A stretch of 64,000 nucleotides of DNA. Origin: Caulobacteraceae bacterium. Its GTDB lineage: Bacteria > Pseudomonadota > Alphaproteobacteria > Caulobacterales > Caulobacteraceae. A program made the position numbers and the translations under genes. Below are positions 1 to 8,853 of this stretch, piece after piece; position 1 is the stretch's first letter; every line of letters starts with the position of its first letter. The notes under the pieces are model-generated. The model was not told the origin of the DNA. It saw nothing but the letters and a program-made list of their open reading frames with translations, and ran no database searches. The DNA lies in NCBI GenBank assembly GCA_947475415.1, contig CANJLH010000011.1, positions 1 through 64,000 of the forward strand. Direction: 5' to 3'.

Positions 1-191
1 ACCTTGATGTCGAGGTGCAGCTCGCCCATGCCCTTCATGATCGTCTGGCCCGACTCCTGGTCGGTATGGACGGTGAAGGATGGATCCTCCGCCACCATCT
101 TTGCCAGAGCCACACCCAGCTTCTCCTGGTCGGCCTTGGTCTTGGGCTCGATGGCGATCTCAACAAGCGGGTTTGGGAGAGCCTGCGCCAT
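1..191 (-). pseudogene. N-terminally truncated elongation factor G copy, runs off left edge
   Basis: The minus strand from the ATG at 191 encodes 63 visible codons that match EF-G domain III closely, including [20 protein letters not shown] and [18 protein letters not shown] full EF-G has about 400 residues (the GTPase domain and domain II) before this point. Here the homology starts a few residues after the ATG, the in-frame codons upstream do not look like EF-G, and a stop (TAA) lies about 75 bases further upstream. The visible part is therefore either a decayed duplicate of fusA or a stand-alone C-terminal EF-G fragment. The rest lies outside the window, so its integrity is unknown. It is unlikely to be the housekeeping translocase because it has no G domain. 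Confidence 0.6.
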
Positions 192-425
192 AGCGCGACT
201 ATAGCGCGAGCGGCCTAGTCCGCCAATGTTGGCTTATCATGCTGATGTTGGAATTGGGGAAACCGGCCCCCGTCCTGGTCAGAATTGGCGCGCGGCGCAC
301 GTAAGCTTCCGGATCATCCAATGGACTACGCTCACACCGTAAGAAACCATCCCGACGGCGCGCCATTTGACCTCGACGCAATTTCATTCAGTGTCTGCGT
401 AAGGACCAATAAGGGAGGCGCCGCC

Positions 426-1736
426 ATGGCCTGGGACTTCCAGACCGACCCCGAATTCCAGGCCAAGCTGGATTGGGCCCGGGACTTTGTCCGCGATGAG
501 ATCGAGTGGCTGGGCTACATCGATCCCGACGACCACGAGCATCCGACGCCGGAGTTCACCCGGCTGTTCCTTGATCCGCTGAAGCAGCGGGTGCGCGAGG
601 CGGGGTTGTGGGCCTGTCACCTGACCCCGGAGATGGGCGGCCATGGTTATGGGCAGCTCAAGCTGGCGCTGCTGAACGAGATTCTCGGCGGCGTGCGTTT
701 CGCCTCCATCGTCTTCGGTTGCCAGGCGCCCGACACCGGCAACGCCGAGATCATCGCCCACTATGGCACCGAGGCGCAGAAGGAGCGGTATCTCAAGCCG
801 CTGCTGAACGGCGAGATCTTCTCCTGCTACTCCATGACCGAGCCCCACGGGGGCGCCGACCCGAAGACCTTCCGCACCCGCGCCTGGCGCGAGGGGGATG
901 AATGGGTGCTGGACGGCGAGAAGTTCTTCTCGTCCTTCGCCAAGAGCGCCGCCTTCCTCATCGTCATGGCGGTAACCAGCCCCGACGCGCCCGATCCCTA
1001 TAAACGCATGTCGATGTTCCTGGTCCCGTCCGACACCCCGGGGATCAAGATCCTGCGCAACGTGGGTTCCTACGGCGAGCCGATGAATGAGGGGATCCAC
1101 GGCTGGGTGCGCTACGACAGGGTGCGGCTGCCGGCCGACGCCGTGCTGGGCGGCGAGGGCCAGGCCTTCGTGATCTCCCAGACGCGCCTGGGCGGCGGGC
1201 GCATCCATCACGCCATGCGCACCATCGCTATGTGCCGCAGGGCGCTGGACGCCATGGGCGAGCGGGTGCTGTCGCGGGAAACCCAGGGCGAGCTCCTGGC
1301 CAACAAGCAGCTTGTGCAGGCCCAGATCGCCGACAGCTGGATCGAGCTCACCCAGTTCAGGCTGATGGTGCTCTACACCGCCTGGCTGATCGACCAGCAC
1401 AAGGCCTATACCCCCGACGTGCGAAAGCACATCGCCGCCTGCAAGGTGGAGACCGCCCGCATCGCCGACGCGGTGATCCGCCGGGCCATGCACCTGCACG
1501 GTGCCCTGGGGGTCACCAATGAGATGCCCTTCGGCCGCGACCTGATGAGCGCCCAGATCCACGGCATCCACGACGGCCCCACCGAGGTCCACCAGGTCAC
1601 CGTCGCCCGCCAGGTGCTGCGCGGCTACAAGGCCGCCGAGCATGTGTTCGGCAGTTCATGGATACCGCCGAAGATGGAGGCGGCCCGGGCGCGCTACGAG
1701 ACCGAACTGGTGAAGCGCCGGGCGGCGGCCGGGTGA
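426..1736 (+). CDS. acyl-CoA dehydrogenase family protein (ACAD10/11-like)
   Basis: This 436-residue FAD enzyme would introduce an alpha,beta double bond into an acyl-CoA during a beta-oxidation-like step. The N-terminal helical domain, the central FAD segment (SMTEPHGGADPKTF, then WVLDGEKFFSS) and the C-terminal helical domain are all present. The DGPTEVHQ motif near residue 380 carries the expected catalytic Glu, and the RRAMHLHGALGVTNE stretch is typical of the family. I chose the ATG at 426 because AAGGGAGG lies at 411-418; the longer frame starting at 285 adds only non-homologous sequence. The fatty or cyclic acyl substrate is not evident. The gene is convergent with the TonB receptor gene and separated from it by a hairpin. 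Confidence 0.9.
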   Translation: MAWDFQTDPEFQAKLDWARDFVRDEIEWLGYIDPDDHEHPTPEFTRLFLDPLKQRVREAGLWACHLTPEMGGHGYGQLKLALLNEILGGVRFASIVFGCQAPDTGNAEIIAHYGTEAQKERYLKPLLNGEIFSCYSMTEPHGGADPKTFRTRAWREGDEWVLDGEKFFSSFAKSAAFLIVMAVTSPDAPDPYKRMSMFLVPSDTPGIKILRNVGSYGEPMNEGIHGWVRYDRVRLPADAVLGGEGQAFVISQTRLGGGRIHHAMRTIAMCRRALDAMGERVLSRETQGELLANKQLVQAQIADSWIELTQFRLMVLYTAWLIDQHKAYTPDVRKHIAACKVETARIADAVIRRAMHLHGALGVTNEMPFGRDLMSAQIHGIHDGPTEVHQVTVARQVLRGYKAAEHVFGSSWIPPKMEAARARYETELVKRRAAAG

Positions 1737-1764
1737 GGTGACCCCATAAGAACCCCGGTCCCGA

Positions 1765-1792
1765 CCCGCCCGCCAGATCACCGGCGGACGGG
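1765..1792. terminator. stem-loop between convergent genes
   Basis: CCCGCCCGCC (1765-1774) can pair with GGCGGACGGG (1783-1792), with one mismatch and an 8-base loop. It lies between the stop of the acyl-CoA dehydrogenase gene and the stop of the TonB receptor gene, so it could end transcription from both sides. There is no clean U-tract, which lowers confidence. Confidence 0.45.
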
Positions 1793-1805
1793 CTCGTCGT
1801 CTCAA

Positions 1806-4307
1806 TCAGCCAAAGCGCTTGGAGAACGACACGCCGATGGTCCGCTTCGGTTGCGGCAGCACGGCGCGGTAGCCGGAGGTGTTCAGGTCCTGGCCGGGCA
1901 ACAGCACGGTCTTGTTGGCCAGGTTGGTGCCGTAGATGGCCACGACGGCGTCCATCCAGTCGAGGTTGAGGCTGATGCGACCGGACAGGTCGTCATAGCT
2001 GCCCATCCGCTCGGCCTTGGTCGGGTCCGCGATCACGTTGCAGCAGGGCGTCGAGTTGGGGGTCAGCGGCTGACGGAAGGTCACCATATCGTCCTGCCAG
2101 CGGTAATTGAGCTGGAAGGCCAGGTCGCCCGTCTCCAGGGGCGCCACATAGCGGACGCCGAGGGAATAGGTCAGCTTCGGCACGCCGTTGGTGCCGGTGA
2201 AGGGCTCATTGGTGCGATCGATGTTGCCGTCGATGTACTTGTCGTAGGCGGCGTGCACATAGCCCACGGTGGCGTTCAGGGTCAGGTGCTCGACCGGCAC
2301 CAGGGTGGCCTCCACATCGACGCCGTAGATGGTCGCCGCCGCGGCGTTCTGGGTGACCGTGGCGTTGCCGCTGGGGGTCAGCACGATGACCGACTTCTGG
2401 ATGTCCTTATAGTCGGTCCACCAGCCCGACGCGTTGATCCGCGCCCGCCGGTCCATGAAGGTGGACTTCACGCCCACTTCATAGGCCAGCACCGATTCCG
2501 GCGCGAAGGGCAGGAAGCTGGCCGGGATAGCTGAGCCGCGAAGCTGCTGGCCGCCGGACCGGAAGCCCTTGCTGGCCTTGGCGAACACCAGCACGTCATC
2601 GGTGACCTTGTAGTCGGCCGAGGCCAGCCAGGAGACGTCGGAATAGCTGTTGCGCAGCTTGATCTGGCAGACCCCCGGCGTACCGCCGCCGCTGAGCGGG
2701 TTGGGCAGGGTGGTGAGCAGGGAGCCAGGCAGCGAGCAGGCCGTAAAGGGCGCCGCCACGGTGGTGGCGTTGCCAACCACGGTGAGTACCGGCACCAGGG
2801 CATCGCCGCGCGGGCCGCCGGCATGGTTGCGCGAGACCAGCTGCCGGGTCTCCTTGGTGTAGCGAAGGCCGCCGGTGAGGGTGAGTTTCGAGGTGACCTC
2901 GAAGTTCACCTGTCCGAACGCGGCTTCACTCTTGTTGTTCACCGCGCCGAAGACTGTGGTGACGGGGGCGTTGACCAGGGGTGCGAACGCGAACTGCGGG
3001 CCGTGCTCATAGCCTTTTTCCCAGTTGGCGAAGCCGCCCAGGACGAAATTGAAGCGGTCATAGGAACCCAGCAGCTGCAGTTCCTGGCTGACGTTCCTGT
3101 CGACCTGCTCGTTGTTGGAGACCAGGATCGGATAGGGCGTGCCGTCCAGATCCTGCAGCGCGGCCCGGTTGGTCTTGATGTAACCGGTGATGGATTTGAA
3201 GGTCAGTTGGTCGTTGAGCTTGTAGGCGCCCGTCGCCCCCAGCCGGATGGAATCTGACGCGCCAAGGTCGAACCCGGTGCCATAGGTCAGGTAGGGATCG
3301 CCTGAGGCGTAACCGAGCAGTTCGGCGTTGGCCGCCGCGATGATCGTCGGCGCATTGACCGGGCACCCGCCAACCCCGGCTGCGTTGGTCCGGCACGACA
3401 CCGGCAGGCCTCGGACTGTCTCGGCGATATAGCGAGCCGACAGGGCGCCGATGTAGGGCGGGTTGGGCGTCTGGCCGGCGGCGGCGGTGTTGACCAGCGC
3501 CGCGCAGTTGATCCCCGTCTGGCCGCAGAGTTCATGCATCCGGAACAGGTTGGACGTCTCGCTGCGCTGGTAGTCGGCGGAGAAGTCCAGGCTGATCGGC
3601 TTGTCGGTGTCGAGCGCAATGCGGGCGTGGACGGCGTCGAGATTCAGCGTGCCCACTTCACGGCCGTCGGAGGCCAGGCCGATGCCGCCTTCCTCACGGT
3701 GAACGCCGCCGATCCGCATGGCCAGGCCCTCGCCGAGCGGCAGGTTGATCCCGGCCGTGGCCTCGCGGGTGTCGCGGCCGCCCACGGCGCCGGTGATGTA
3801 GGCGCCGAAGTCCGGCTTGGGCGCCACTGTGGTGACGTTCAGCGCCCCGGCGGTGGTGTTGCGACCAAAAAGGGTGCCTTGCGGACCCCGCAGGGTTTCG
3901 ACCCGGGCCACTTCCTCAGGGTTCTGCAGCAGGCCGCGAAGGCCCACGGTGCGGGGAAGGTAGACGCCGTCGATATAGACGCCCACCGAAGTGTCTGTGG
4001 TCAACAGGGTGTCGGCGGCGCCGATGCCGCGCATGACGATGGTGGATCCGGCCGGGTCGGACGTGCCGCCGCGGATCAGGATGCCCGGCGTGAAGTTCTG
4101 GAGCGAGCGCAGATCAATGACATTGTTGGTGCGCAACTGCTCGCCGGAGGCCACGGAGATCGAGATCGGGATCGACTGCGCGCTTTCCTCGACCTTACGG
4201 GCGGTCACGACCACCTCTTCGATGGCGGAGCCATCCTGGGCGAAGGCGGCGGGCGCCGACAGGGCGGCGGCGACCGCGACGGTCCCCATAAGCATGATAC
4301 GGCGCAT
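1806..4307 (-). CDS. TonB-dependent outer membrane receptor
   Basis: This 833-residue outer-membrane beta-barrel takes up a bulky or scarce substrate using TonB energy. A Sec signal peptide (about residues 1-23, ending AAFAQ) is followed by the TonB-box-like IEEVVVTARK, a plug domain (about 45-165, with VMRGIGAADTL and VETLRGPQGTLFGRNTTAGALNV) and a long barrel ending in VSFSKRFG. Length and order match the iron-complex/CirA-type receptors that are abundant in caulobacters and sphingomonads, where many carry sugars or aromatic compounds rather than siderophores. No TonB, ExbB or substrate-specific partner lies next to it. The start at 4307 is supported by AGGGGA a few bases upstream, and that sequence lies inside a possible hairpin. 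Confidence 0.93.
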   Translation of the reverse strand: MRRIMLMGTVAVAAALSAPAAFAQDGSAIEEVVVTARKVEESAQSIPISISVASGEQLRTNNVIDLRSLQNFTPGILIRGGTSDPAGSTIVMRGIGAADTLLTTDTSVGVYIDGVYLPRTVGLRGLLQNPEEVARVETLRGPQGTLFGRNTTAGALNVTTVAPKPDFGAYITGAVGGRDTREATAGINLPLGEGLAMRIGGVHREEGGIGLASDGREVGTLNLDAVHARIALDTDKPISLDFSADYQRSETSNLFRMHELCGQTGINCAALVNTAAAGQTPNPPYIGALSARYIAETVRGLPVSCRTNAAGVGGCPVNAPTIIAAANAELLGYASGDPYLTYGTGFDLGASDSIRLGATGAYKLNDQLTFKSITGYIKTNRAALQDLDGTPYPILVSNNEQVDRNVSQELQLLGSYDRFNFVLGGFANWEKGYEHGPQFAFAPLVNAPVTTVFGAVNNKSEAAFGQVNFEVTSKLTLTGGLRYTKETRQLVSRNHAGGPRGDALVPVLTVVGNATTVAAPFTACSLPGSLLTTLPNPLSGGGTPGVCQIKLRNSYSDVSWLASADYKVTDDVLVFAKASKGFRSGGQQLRGSAIPASFLPFAPESVLAYEVGVKSTFMDRRARINASGWWTDYKDIQKSVIVLTPSGNATVTQNAAAATIYGVDVEATLVPVEHLTLNATVGYVHAAYDKYIDGNIDRTNEPFTGTNGVPKLTYSLGVRYVAPLETGDLAFQLNYRWQDDMVTFRQPLTPNSTPCCNVIADPTKAERMGSYDDLSGRISLNLDWMDAVVAIYGTNLANKTVLLPGQDLNTSGYRAVLPQPKRTIGVSFSKRFG

Positions 4308-4309
4308 AA

Positions 4310-4343
4310 AAATCCCCTATTACACAATGATTGTTGGGGATTT
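4310..4343 (-). promoter_or_regulatory. 5'-leader hairpin that covers the ribosome-binding site of the TonB receptor gene
   Basis: AAATCCCC (4310-4317) and GGGGATTT (4336-4343) form a perfect 8-bp inverted repeat with an 18-base spacer that itself contains the small palindrome ACAATGATTGT (4324-4334). On the transcript the 3' arm contains the only good Shine-Dalgarno sequence (GGGGA), three bases before the ATG at 4307. Folding would hide the ribosome-binding site. It could equally be a DNA operator. Confidence 0.5.
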
Positions 4344-4483
4344 GCTTCGGCTGTTTTGCGCCTTCTGACCAATGCGAAAAAATCTATGTCGATTCTGCTG
4401 TTCGCAATGGCGTCGGTTGAAGGCTTCACAGAACCTGCGTGGCGCGGGACAACAGGCGCGATGCATTCGCCGGAGAAATTGAC

Positions 4484-5338
4484 ATGACGGAAACCACGCA
4501 GGTCGGCTTTATCGGTCTGGGCAACCAGGGCGAGCCGATCGCCTTGCGGATCCTGGGCGGGGGATTTCCGCTGCACGTTTGGGCGCGGCGGGAAGAGACG
4601 AACGCGGCCTTCGCCGCCAAGGGCGCGACGCCGGCGGCGACGCCCGCCGAGCTGGCGGCGCGCTGCGACATTATCGGCATTTGCGTGCGGACCGACGATG
4701 ACGTCCGCGATGTCCTGCTGCGCGAACCGGACGGCTGCTTCGCCGCGGCGCGGCCGGGCGCGCTCTTCCTGCTGCATTCGACTCTGAGCCCGAAGACGGT
4801 GGCCGAGATCGGCGCTGCGGCGCAGGCGCGGGGCTTAAGGGTGCTCGACGCGCCGGTGAGCGGCGGGCCGCAGGGCGCGGCGGCCGGCACCATGTCGGTG
4901 CTGGCCGGCGGAACGTCCGAGGACCTGGCGCGCGCCCGGCCGGTGCTGGAAACGTTCGCCACCAAGATCCCGCACCTGGGCCCGCTGGGGGCGGGTCAGA
5001 TGATGAAGCTGCTCAACAACAACCTTTGCTACGCCAATGTGGTGACCAGCATTTTCGCCCTGCAGCTCGCAGAGAAGCTGGGCATGGATCCGGCCGTGGC
5101 GGCCGAGGTCATGCGGGTGAGCTCTGGCGCCAGCCAGGGCCTGGAGATCATCGCGTCGCCGGCGACCCTGGAGAAGATCACCGGGCCCACGAGCAACGTG
5201 TCGAAGGATGTGGGCCATCTGGTGGATTTGGTGGCCGCGCGCGGCCTGGGGGACGAGCCGCTGACGGCCATGTCGGCGACCACCTGGGACCGGGTGCGGG
5301 CCTACGCGGCGGAGCGGTCGAGCGCGGCGCAGGGCTAG
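4484..5338 (+). CDS. NAD(P)-dependent oxidoreductase of the 3-hydroxyisobutyrate dehydrogenase family
   Basis: This 284-residue beta-hydroxyacid dehydrogenase would oxidise a 3-hydroxy acid or reduce the matching semialdehyde. It has the N-terminal Rossmann motif GFIGLGNQG, the substrate-binding signature DAPVSGGPQGAAAGTM near residues 118-133, and GAGQMMKLLNNNL, which carries the catalytic Lys and the conserved Asn. The C-terminal all-helical domain is complete. I start at 4484 (MTETTQVGFIG), where the family homology begins, rather than at the upstream in-frame 4439. An MFS transporter gene follows 30 bases later on the same strand, so the two probably form one operon and the transporter may import this enzyme's substrate. 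Confidence 0.88.
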   Translation: MTETTQVGFIGLGNQGEPIALRILGGGFPLHVWARREETNAAFAAKGATPAATPAELAARCDIIGICVRTDDDVRDVLLREPDGCFAAARPGALFLLHSTLSPKTVAEIGAAAQARGLRVLDAPVSGGPQGAAAGTMSVLAGGTSEDLARARPVLETFATKIPHLGPLGAGQMMKLLNNNLCYANVVTSIFALQLAEKLGMDPAVAAEVMRVSSGASQGLEIIASPATLEKITGPTSNVSKDVGHLVDLVAARGLGDEPLTAMSATTWDRVRAYAAERSSAAQG

Positions 5339-5368
5339 ACGCGCGTCCGCGCGAGGGGAGGGCCAGAT

Positions 5369-6664
5369 ATGGTCGAAGGTGGGGCAAAGGCGTCGGCGGC
5401 CGGCGAAGACTATGGAAGCCCGGCCTATCGCTGGTACGCGCTCTTCGTGCTGATCCTGGTGTTCGCCTGTCACGCCATGGACCGCGGTCTGCCCGGCGTG
5501 CTGGTCGAGCCGATCAAGGCGGACTTCGGGCTCAAGGACTCGCAGATCGGGCTGATCACCAGCTCCAGCTACGGGATCGCTTTCGCCCTGGCCGTGGTTC
5601 CCATGGGCATGCTCAGCGACCGGTTGAATCGCCGCAACCTTCTGGCCGTCCTGTTGATCGGCTGGAGCCTGTGCACCGCGTTGGGGGGGTTCGCCCGCAA
5701 TTTCTGGCAACTGGCGGCGGCGCGGATCGGGGTCGGCATCGCCGAATCCGGCGGCATGCCGATCTCCATGCCCATGGTCACCGACATGTTTCCGGCAAGG
5801 TCTCGGACGACGGCGATCGGCATCTACTACATCAACTCCAGCCTGGGCGCGTTTCTGGCCGGCGCCCTTGGGGGATGGGTGGCCCAGCACTATGGGTGGC
5901 GCATCGCCTTCATGCTGGTGGGGGCCCCGGGCGTGCTGCTGGCCATATTGCTCCTGCTCACGGTGCGCGAGCCGCGCCGCGGCGGATATGAGGCGCCGGT
6001 CGATGTGGAAAAGGAACCGGCGCCCCCGCTGAGCGAGGTGATCGCCTTCCTGCTTCGCTCGCCGGGGTTTCTCTGTATCATTGTGGGCAGCGCCCTGGTG
6101 TCGCTGGTGAGCGTCGCCAGCGGCATGTGGGCCGGCTCGTTCTTCATCCGCATTCACCATCTGAGCCTGACGGAGGTCGGCCTTATCCTTGGGCTCGGGG
6201 GCGGACTGTTCGGCGCGTTCGCGCCGCCGATCTCAGGCTATATCGCCGATCGCCTGGCGGGGCGCGACGAACGCTGGACCCTTCGGGTGGTTTGGATTTC
6301 GTTGCTGGTCTCGTTGTCGGCGGGCCTCGTGATGCTGTTCAGCCCCTTGGTCGCGCTGTCGATCGCCGGCTACATGCTGATGGACTTCTTCCGCTCCAGC
6401 TTCGCCGCGCTCACCTTCGCGGAACTGATGGGCCATTCGCCGGTGCGGATGCGCGGTACGATCATGTCGTTCATCCAGATGATGTCGGTGTTCATGGCTT
6501 TCGGGGTTGGTCCGGCGCTTGTGGGCGTCCTGTCAGACCTGCACGGCGGCGGCGCGGCGATACGCTATGCCCTGCGTGACGCCGTCATGCTGCTGCTGGT
6601 CAGCGTGGCGCTCTACATCGTCGGATCGCGGTTCCTGTATGGCCGAAGGGTGAGGCCAGCTTAG
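5369..6664 (+). CDS. MFS transporter (spinster-like)
   Basis: This 431-residue inner-membrane carrier has about 12 hydrophobic segments. The loop between helices 2 and 3 reads MGMLSDRLNRRN, the MFS signature, and the N-terminal MDRGLPGVLVEPIKADFG resembles the spinster-like group found beside catabolic genes in alphaproteobacteria. GGGGAGGG at 5355-5362 supports the ATG at 5369. It follows the hydroxyacid dehydrogenase gene closely and ends by overlapping the stop of the convergent SDR gene by four bases. Substrate unknown; an organic acid or aromatic compound is an inference from context. Confidence 0.88.
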   Translation: MVEGGAKASAAGEDYGSPAYRWYALFVLILVFACHAMDRGLPGVLVEPIKADFGLKDSQIGLITSSSYGIAFALAVVPMGMLSDRLNRRNLLAVLLIGWSLCTALGGFARNFWQLAAARIGVGIAESGGMPISMPMVTDMFPARSRTTAIGIYYINSSLGAFLAGALGGWVAQHYGWRIAFMLVGAPGVLLAILLLLTVREPRRGGYEAPVDVEKEPAPPLSEVIAFLLRSPGFLCIIVGSALVSLVSVASGMWAGSFFIRIHHLSLTEVGLILGLGGGLFGAFAPPISGYIADRLAGRDERWTLRVVWISLLVSLSAGLVMLFSPLVALSIAGYMLMDFFRSSFAALTFAELMGHSPVRMRGTIMSFIQMMSVFMAFGVGPALVGVLSDLHGGGAAIRYALRDAVMLLLVSVALYIVGSRFLYGRRVRPA

Positions 6665-7605
6665 GCTGGGCGGTTCAGTCCGTCGTAGAGCCGGATCAGC
6701 AACTGGTGCTCGTCGTCTTGATCGGTCAGTTCGAGCATGCGTTCCACATAGCCAGCGGCGTCCTGGCGGCCCATCACCTGGTCCCAGTTGTCACGGACGT
6801 CCTCAGGCGTGAGGTCTGGATTGAAGTAACCGTCCGGGGTCGCCACCACTACGCGGGCGATGCGGCCGCCGGCTGAGGAAAAATACTGGCCGGTCTCCGG
6901 GAAATCCTCATGCACAAGCCAGACGACGCTGGCGGCCAGAGGCTCCATGGCCAGGTGCTTCTCCTGCCATTTGAGCAGTTCCGTGCCGGCGATGCGGCGC
7001 ATCTTCAGCGGCGTGATCGCCCGCGGCAATAGCAGGTTGACCTTGACCCCGTGCGGCCGGGCCACGCCGGCCATCTGGCGGGTCAGGCCGGTGACGGCGG
7101 CCTTGGCCGTGGCGTAGCCGGAGTTCCAGCCGCGTGGCCCCTCATAGCCCACGAAAGTCATCGACCCCACGTTCAAGACCCGTCCAGCGCCAGCGGCTAC
7201 GAGGTGCGGCCAGGCGTCGCGGAACATTTTCATGGCGCCATGAACATGCACGGCGATCTGGGCGTCGAAACTCTCGTCAGGACCGCAGGGCAGGTTGGGA
7301 CCGTCGGAAAACCCGGCATTGTTGACCAGGATGTCCAGCCGGCCCCAGGTCTCGATCGCCTTGGCCACGATGCGGCCGGTGGCGTCATCGTCTGTGACGG
7401 AGCCGTTCACCGCCACCGCCTCGCCGCCGAGCCGACGGATCTCCGCGGCGACCTCGACCTCCGGTCCCTCGCCGGACGGGCGATGGTTGCCGTTGACGAC
7501 AACCTTCGCCCCGCGTTGGGCGAGTTTCATGGAGATGCCGTGACCAATTCCGACCGCGCCGCCGGTGACGATCGCAACCTTGCCGTCCAGTCTCAGTTCC
7601 GACAT
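6661..7605 (-). CDS. short-chain dehydrogenase/reductase
   Basis: This 314-residue NAD(P)-dependent SDR has the cofactor motif TGGAVGIGHG, the NNAG motif (ILVNNAGFSD), an active-site Ser in LNVGSMTF and the catalytic YATAK. Its C-terminus (after about residue 235) is longer than in classical SDRs and resembles MaoC/HSD17B4-type SDRs. I place the start at 7605 (MSELRLDGKVAIVTGG); an in-frame codon at 7638 would add only Gly-rich residues. It lies directly downstream of the CrtC/AttH-like gene on the same strand, 33 bases apart, so the two are likely co-transcribed. Substrate unknown; a hydroxyacyl-CoA or secondary alcohol is plausible. Confidence 0.9.
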   Translation of the reverse strand: MSELRLDGKVAIVTGGAVGIGHGISMKLAQRGAKVVVNGNHRPSGEGPEVEVAAEIRRLGGEAVAVNGSVTDDDATGRIVAKAIETWGRLDILVNNAGFSDGPNLPCGPDESFDAQIAVHVHGAMKMFRDAWPHLVAAGAGRVLNVGSMTFVGYEGPRGWNSGYATAKAAVTGLTRQMAGVARPHGVKVNLLLPRAITPLKMRRIAGTELLKWQEKHLAMEPLAASVVWLVHEDFPETGQYFSSAGGRIARVVVATPDGYFNPDLTPEDVRDNWDQVMGRQDAAGYVERMLELTDQDDEHQLLIRLYDGLNRPA

Positions 7606-7638
7606 CGCGGTTCCCGGCCCGCCACTCCCGCCGAACAC

Positions 7639-8697
7639 CTACACCGCCGCCTTGAGCGTGATCGGCGGCAGGCACAGGGGGTCTGACCGCTCGATATAGA
7701 AGGCGCCGGTCTCGCCATCCCAGTTCACAGGGCCATAGTTGAGGACGTAGGTGAGGCCATTCTCCGACCGGTCGATGCCGACGGCCTGCTGTTTGGCCAT
7801 GGAGGTCCACATGGACTTGTCGGTGATCATCTTCAGTTTCGCCTCGCCCTTGGCGTAGCGCAGGGTGCAGGTGAGTTCCTCGCCGCGGAAGATCAGGGCG
7901 CTGACGCGCGGCGGGTCGATGAAGGTGGCTGAATAGGTGGTCCCGTCCTTTTCGGTGACCTGGGCTCCTTCCAGGGTGATAAGTCCGTCGGGACGCCAGT
8001 AGCAGGAGAAGATCGCCGAGCGGCCGGAGTTCCAGACGCCGCCGGCGATGATGTGGCCGCCCCAGGGCTGGCCTGTGCCGCCGCCGCGCGGACCGCGGGA
8101 ATGGTCGCGCCAGCCCATGCCGTCGAAATCGTAGGTCTTATCGTCGACGCGCACCGTGCCCCTGGCGCGGTACATCTGCTCGTAGTGCTCTTTGGCCCAC
8201 CCCTGGGTGGTCATGTCGCCCTTGCCCTCTTCGGAGTGGGCGCGGCTCTGAGCGTCCCACACCGGGCAGACCATTTCGGTCTCCAGGTCGATGACCAGGC
8301 GACGGCGTCGGGTGCAAGGCGCCGAGAGACCGCCCTTGGTCATCTCCGCCTTGGTGATGTAGTCGGCGAAGCCGTCGAACTTGACGGTCCAGCGCTTGAA
8401 CGGCTCCACGCAGCGCATGACGAGGTTCGCGCCCGCCGGCTTGCTCTCGTTCGGCGTGGGATAGTAGGCCCACATACTAAGCATGCCCTCGTCGCCGGGC
8501 AGGGCGATCATCACCCGGTCCTCCCACAGGTACCAGTCGTTGGGCACGCTCCCCAGGTGCAGCCACATTCCGATGTCGGATTTGGGGTCATAGGGACAGA
8601 ACAGCAGGTTCTCGCACCAGAACGGCTCAGTGGGCGCAGTGAGGGTGGAAGCTTCCTTTTCAGGGGACAGTCCGCTGGACCAATCGATAATCGCCAT
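7639..8697 (-). CDS. CrtC/AttH-like (DUF7064/7065-type) lipocalin-related protein
   Basis: This 352-residue protein has no signal peptide. It carries the MGWRDHSRGPR motif (about residue 195) and a run of beta-strand-rich sequence typical of two-domain proteins related to hydroxyneurosporene synthase (CrtC) and AttH, which in sphingomonads and caulobacters sit among steroid or terpenoid catabolism genes. Members may bind or hydrate a lipophilic substrate, but the biochemistry of this branch is unproven. The SDR gene follows directly. The start at 8697 is the first Met of the frame and the homology starts close to it. Confidence 0.6.
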   Translation of the reverse strand: MAIIDWSSGLSPEKEASTLTAPTEPFWCENLLFCPYDPKSDIGMWLHLGSVPNDWYLWEDRVMIALPGDEGMLSMWAYYPTPNESKPAGANLVMRCVEPFKRWTVKFDGFADYITKAEMTKGGLSAPCTRRRRLVIDLETEMVCPVWDAQSRAHSEEGKGDMTTQGWAKEHYEQMYRARGTVRVDDKTYDFDGMGWRDHSRGPRGGGTGQPWGGHIIAGGVWNSGRSAIFSCYWRPDGLITLEGAQVTEKDGTTYSATFIDPPRVSALIFRGEELTCTLRYAKGEAKLKMITDKSMWTSMAKQQAVGIDRSENGLTYVLNYGPVNWDGETGAFYIERSDPLCLPPITLKAAV

Positions 8698-8853
8698 ATG
8701 GTTTCGCCTTTCCGGAGTGTGTTTCCTCGTGGACTCCAGTCGGCCCTATCCGGGGTGGTCTTGTCCAGCGTCGACGGCATGAAAGTTTTGTTCAATGCTG
8801 AGAGCTAGCGCCCGAATCCGGCCGCTCAACGATCGCGAACGGAGCCTGCCGAC

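Noticed and set aside
4835..6160. 441-codon minus-strand frame
   Set aside because: It crosses two plus-strand genes with clear family motifs and has only low-complexity charged sequence.
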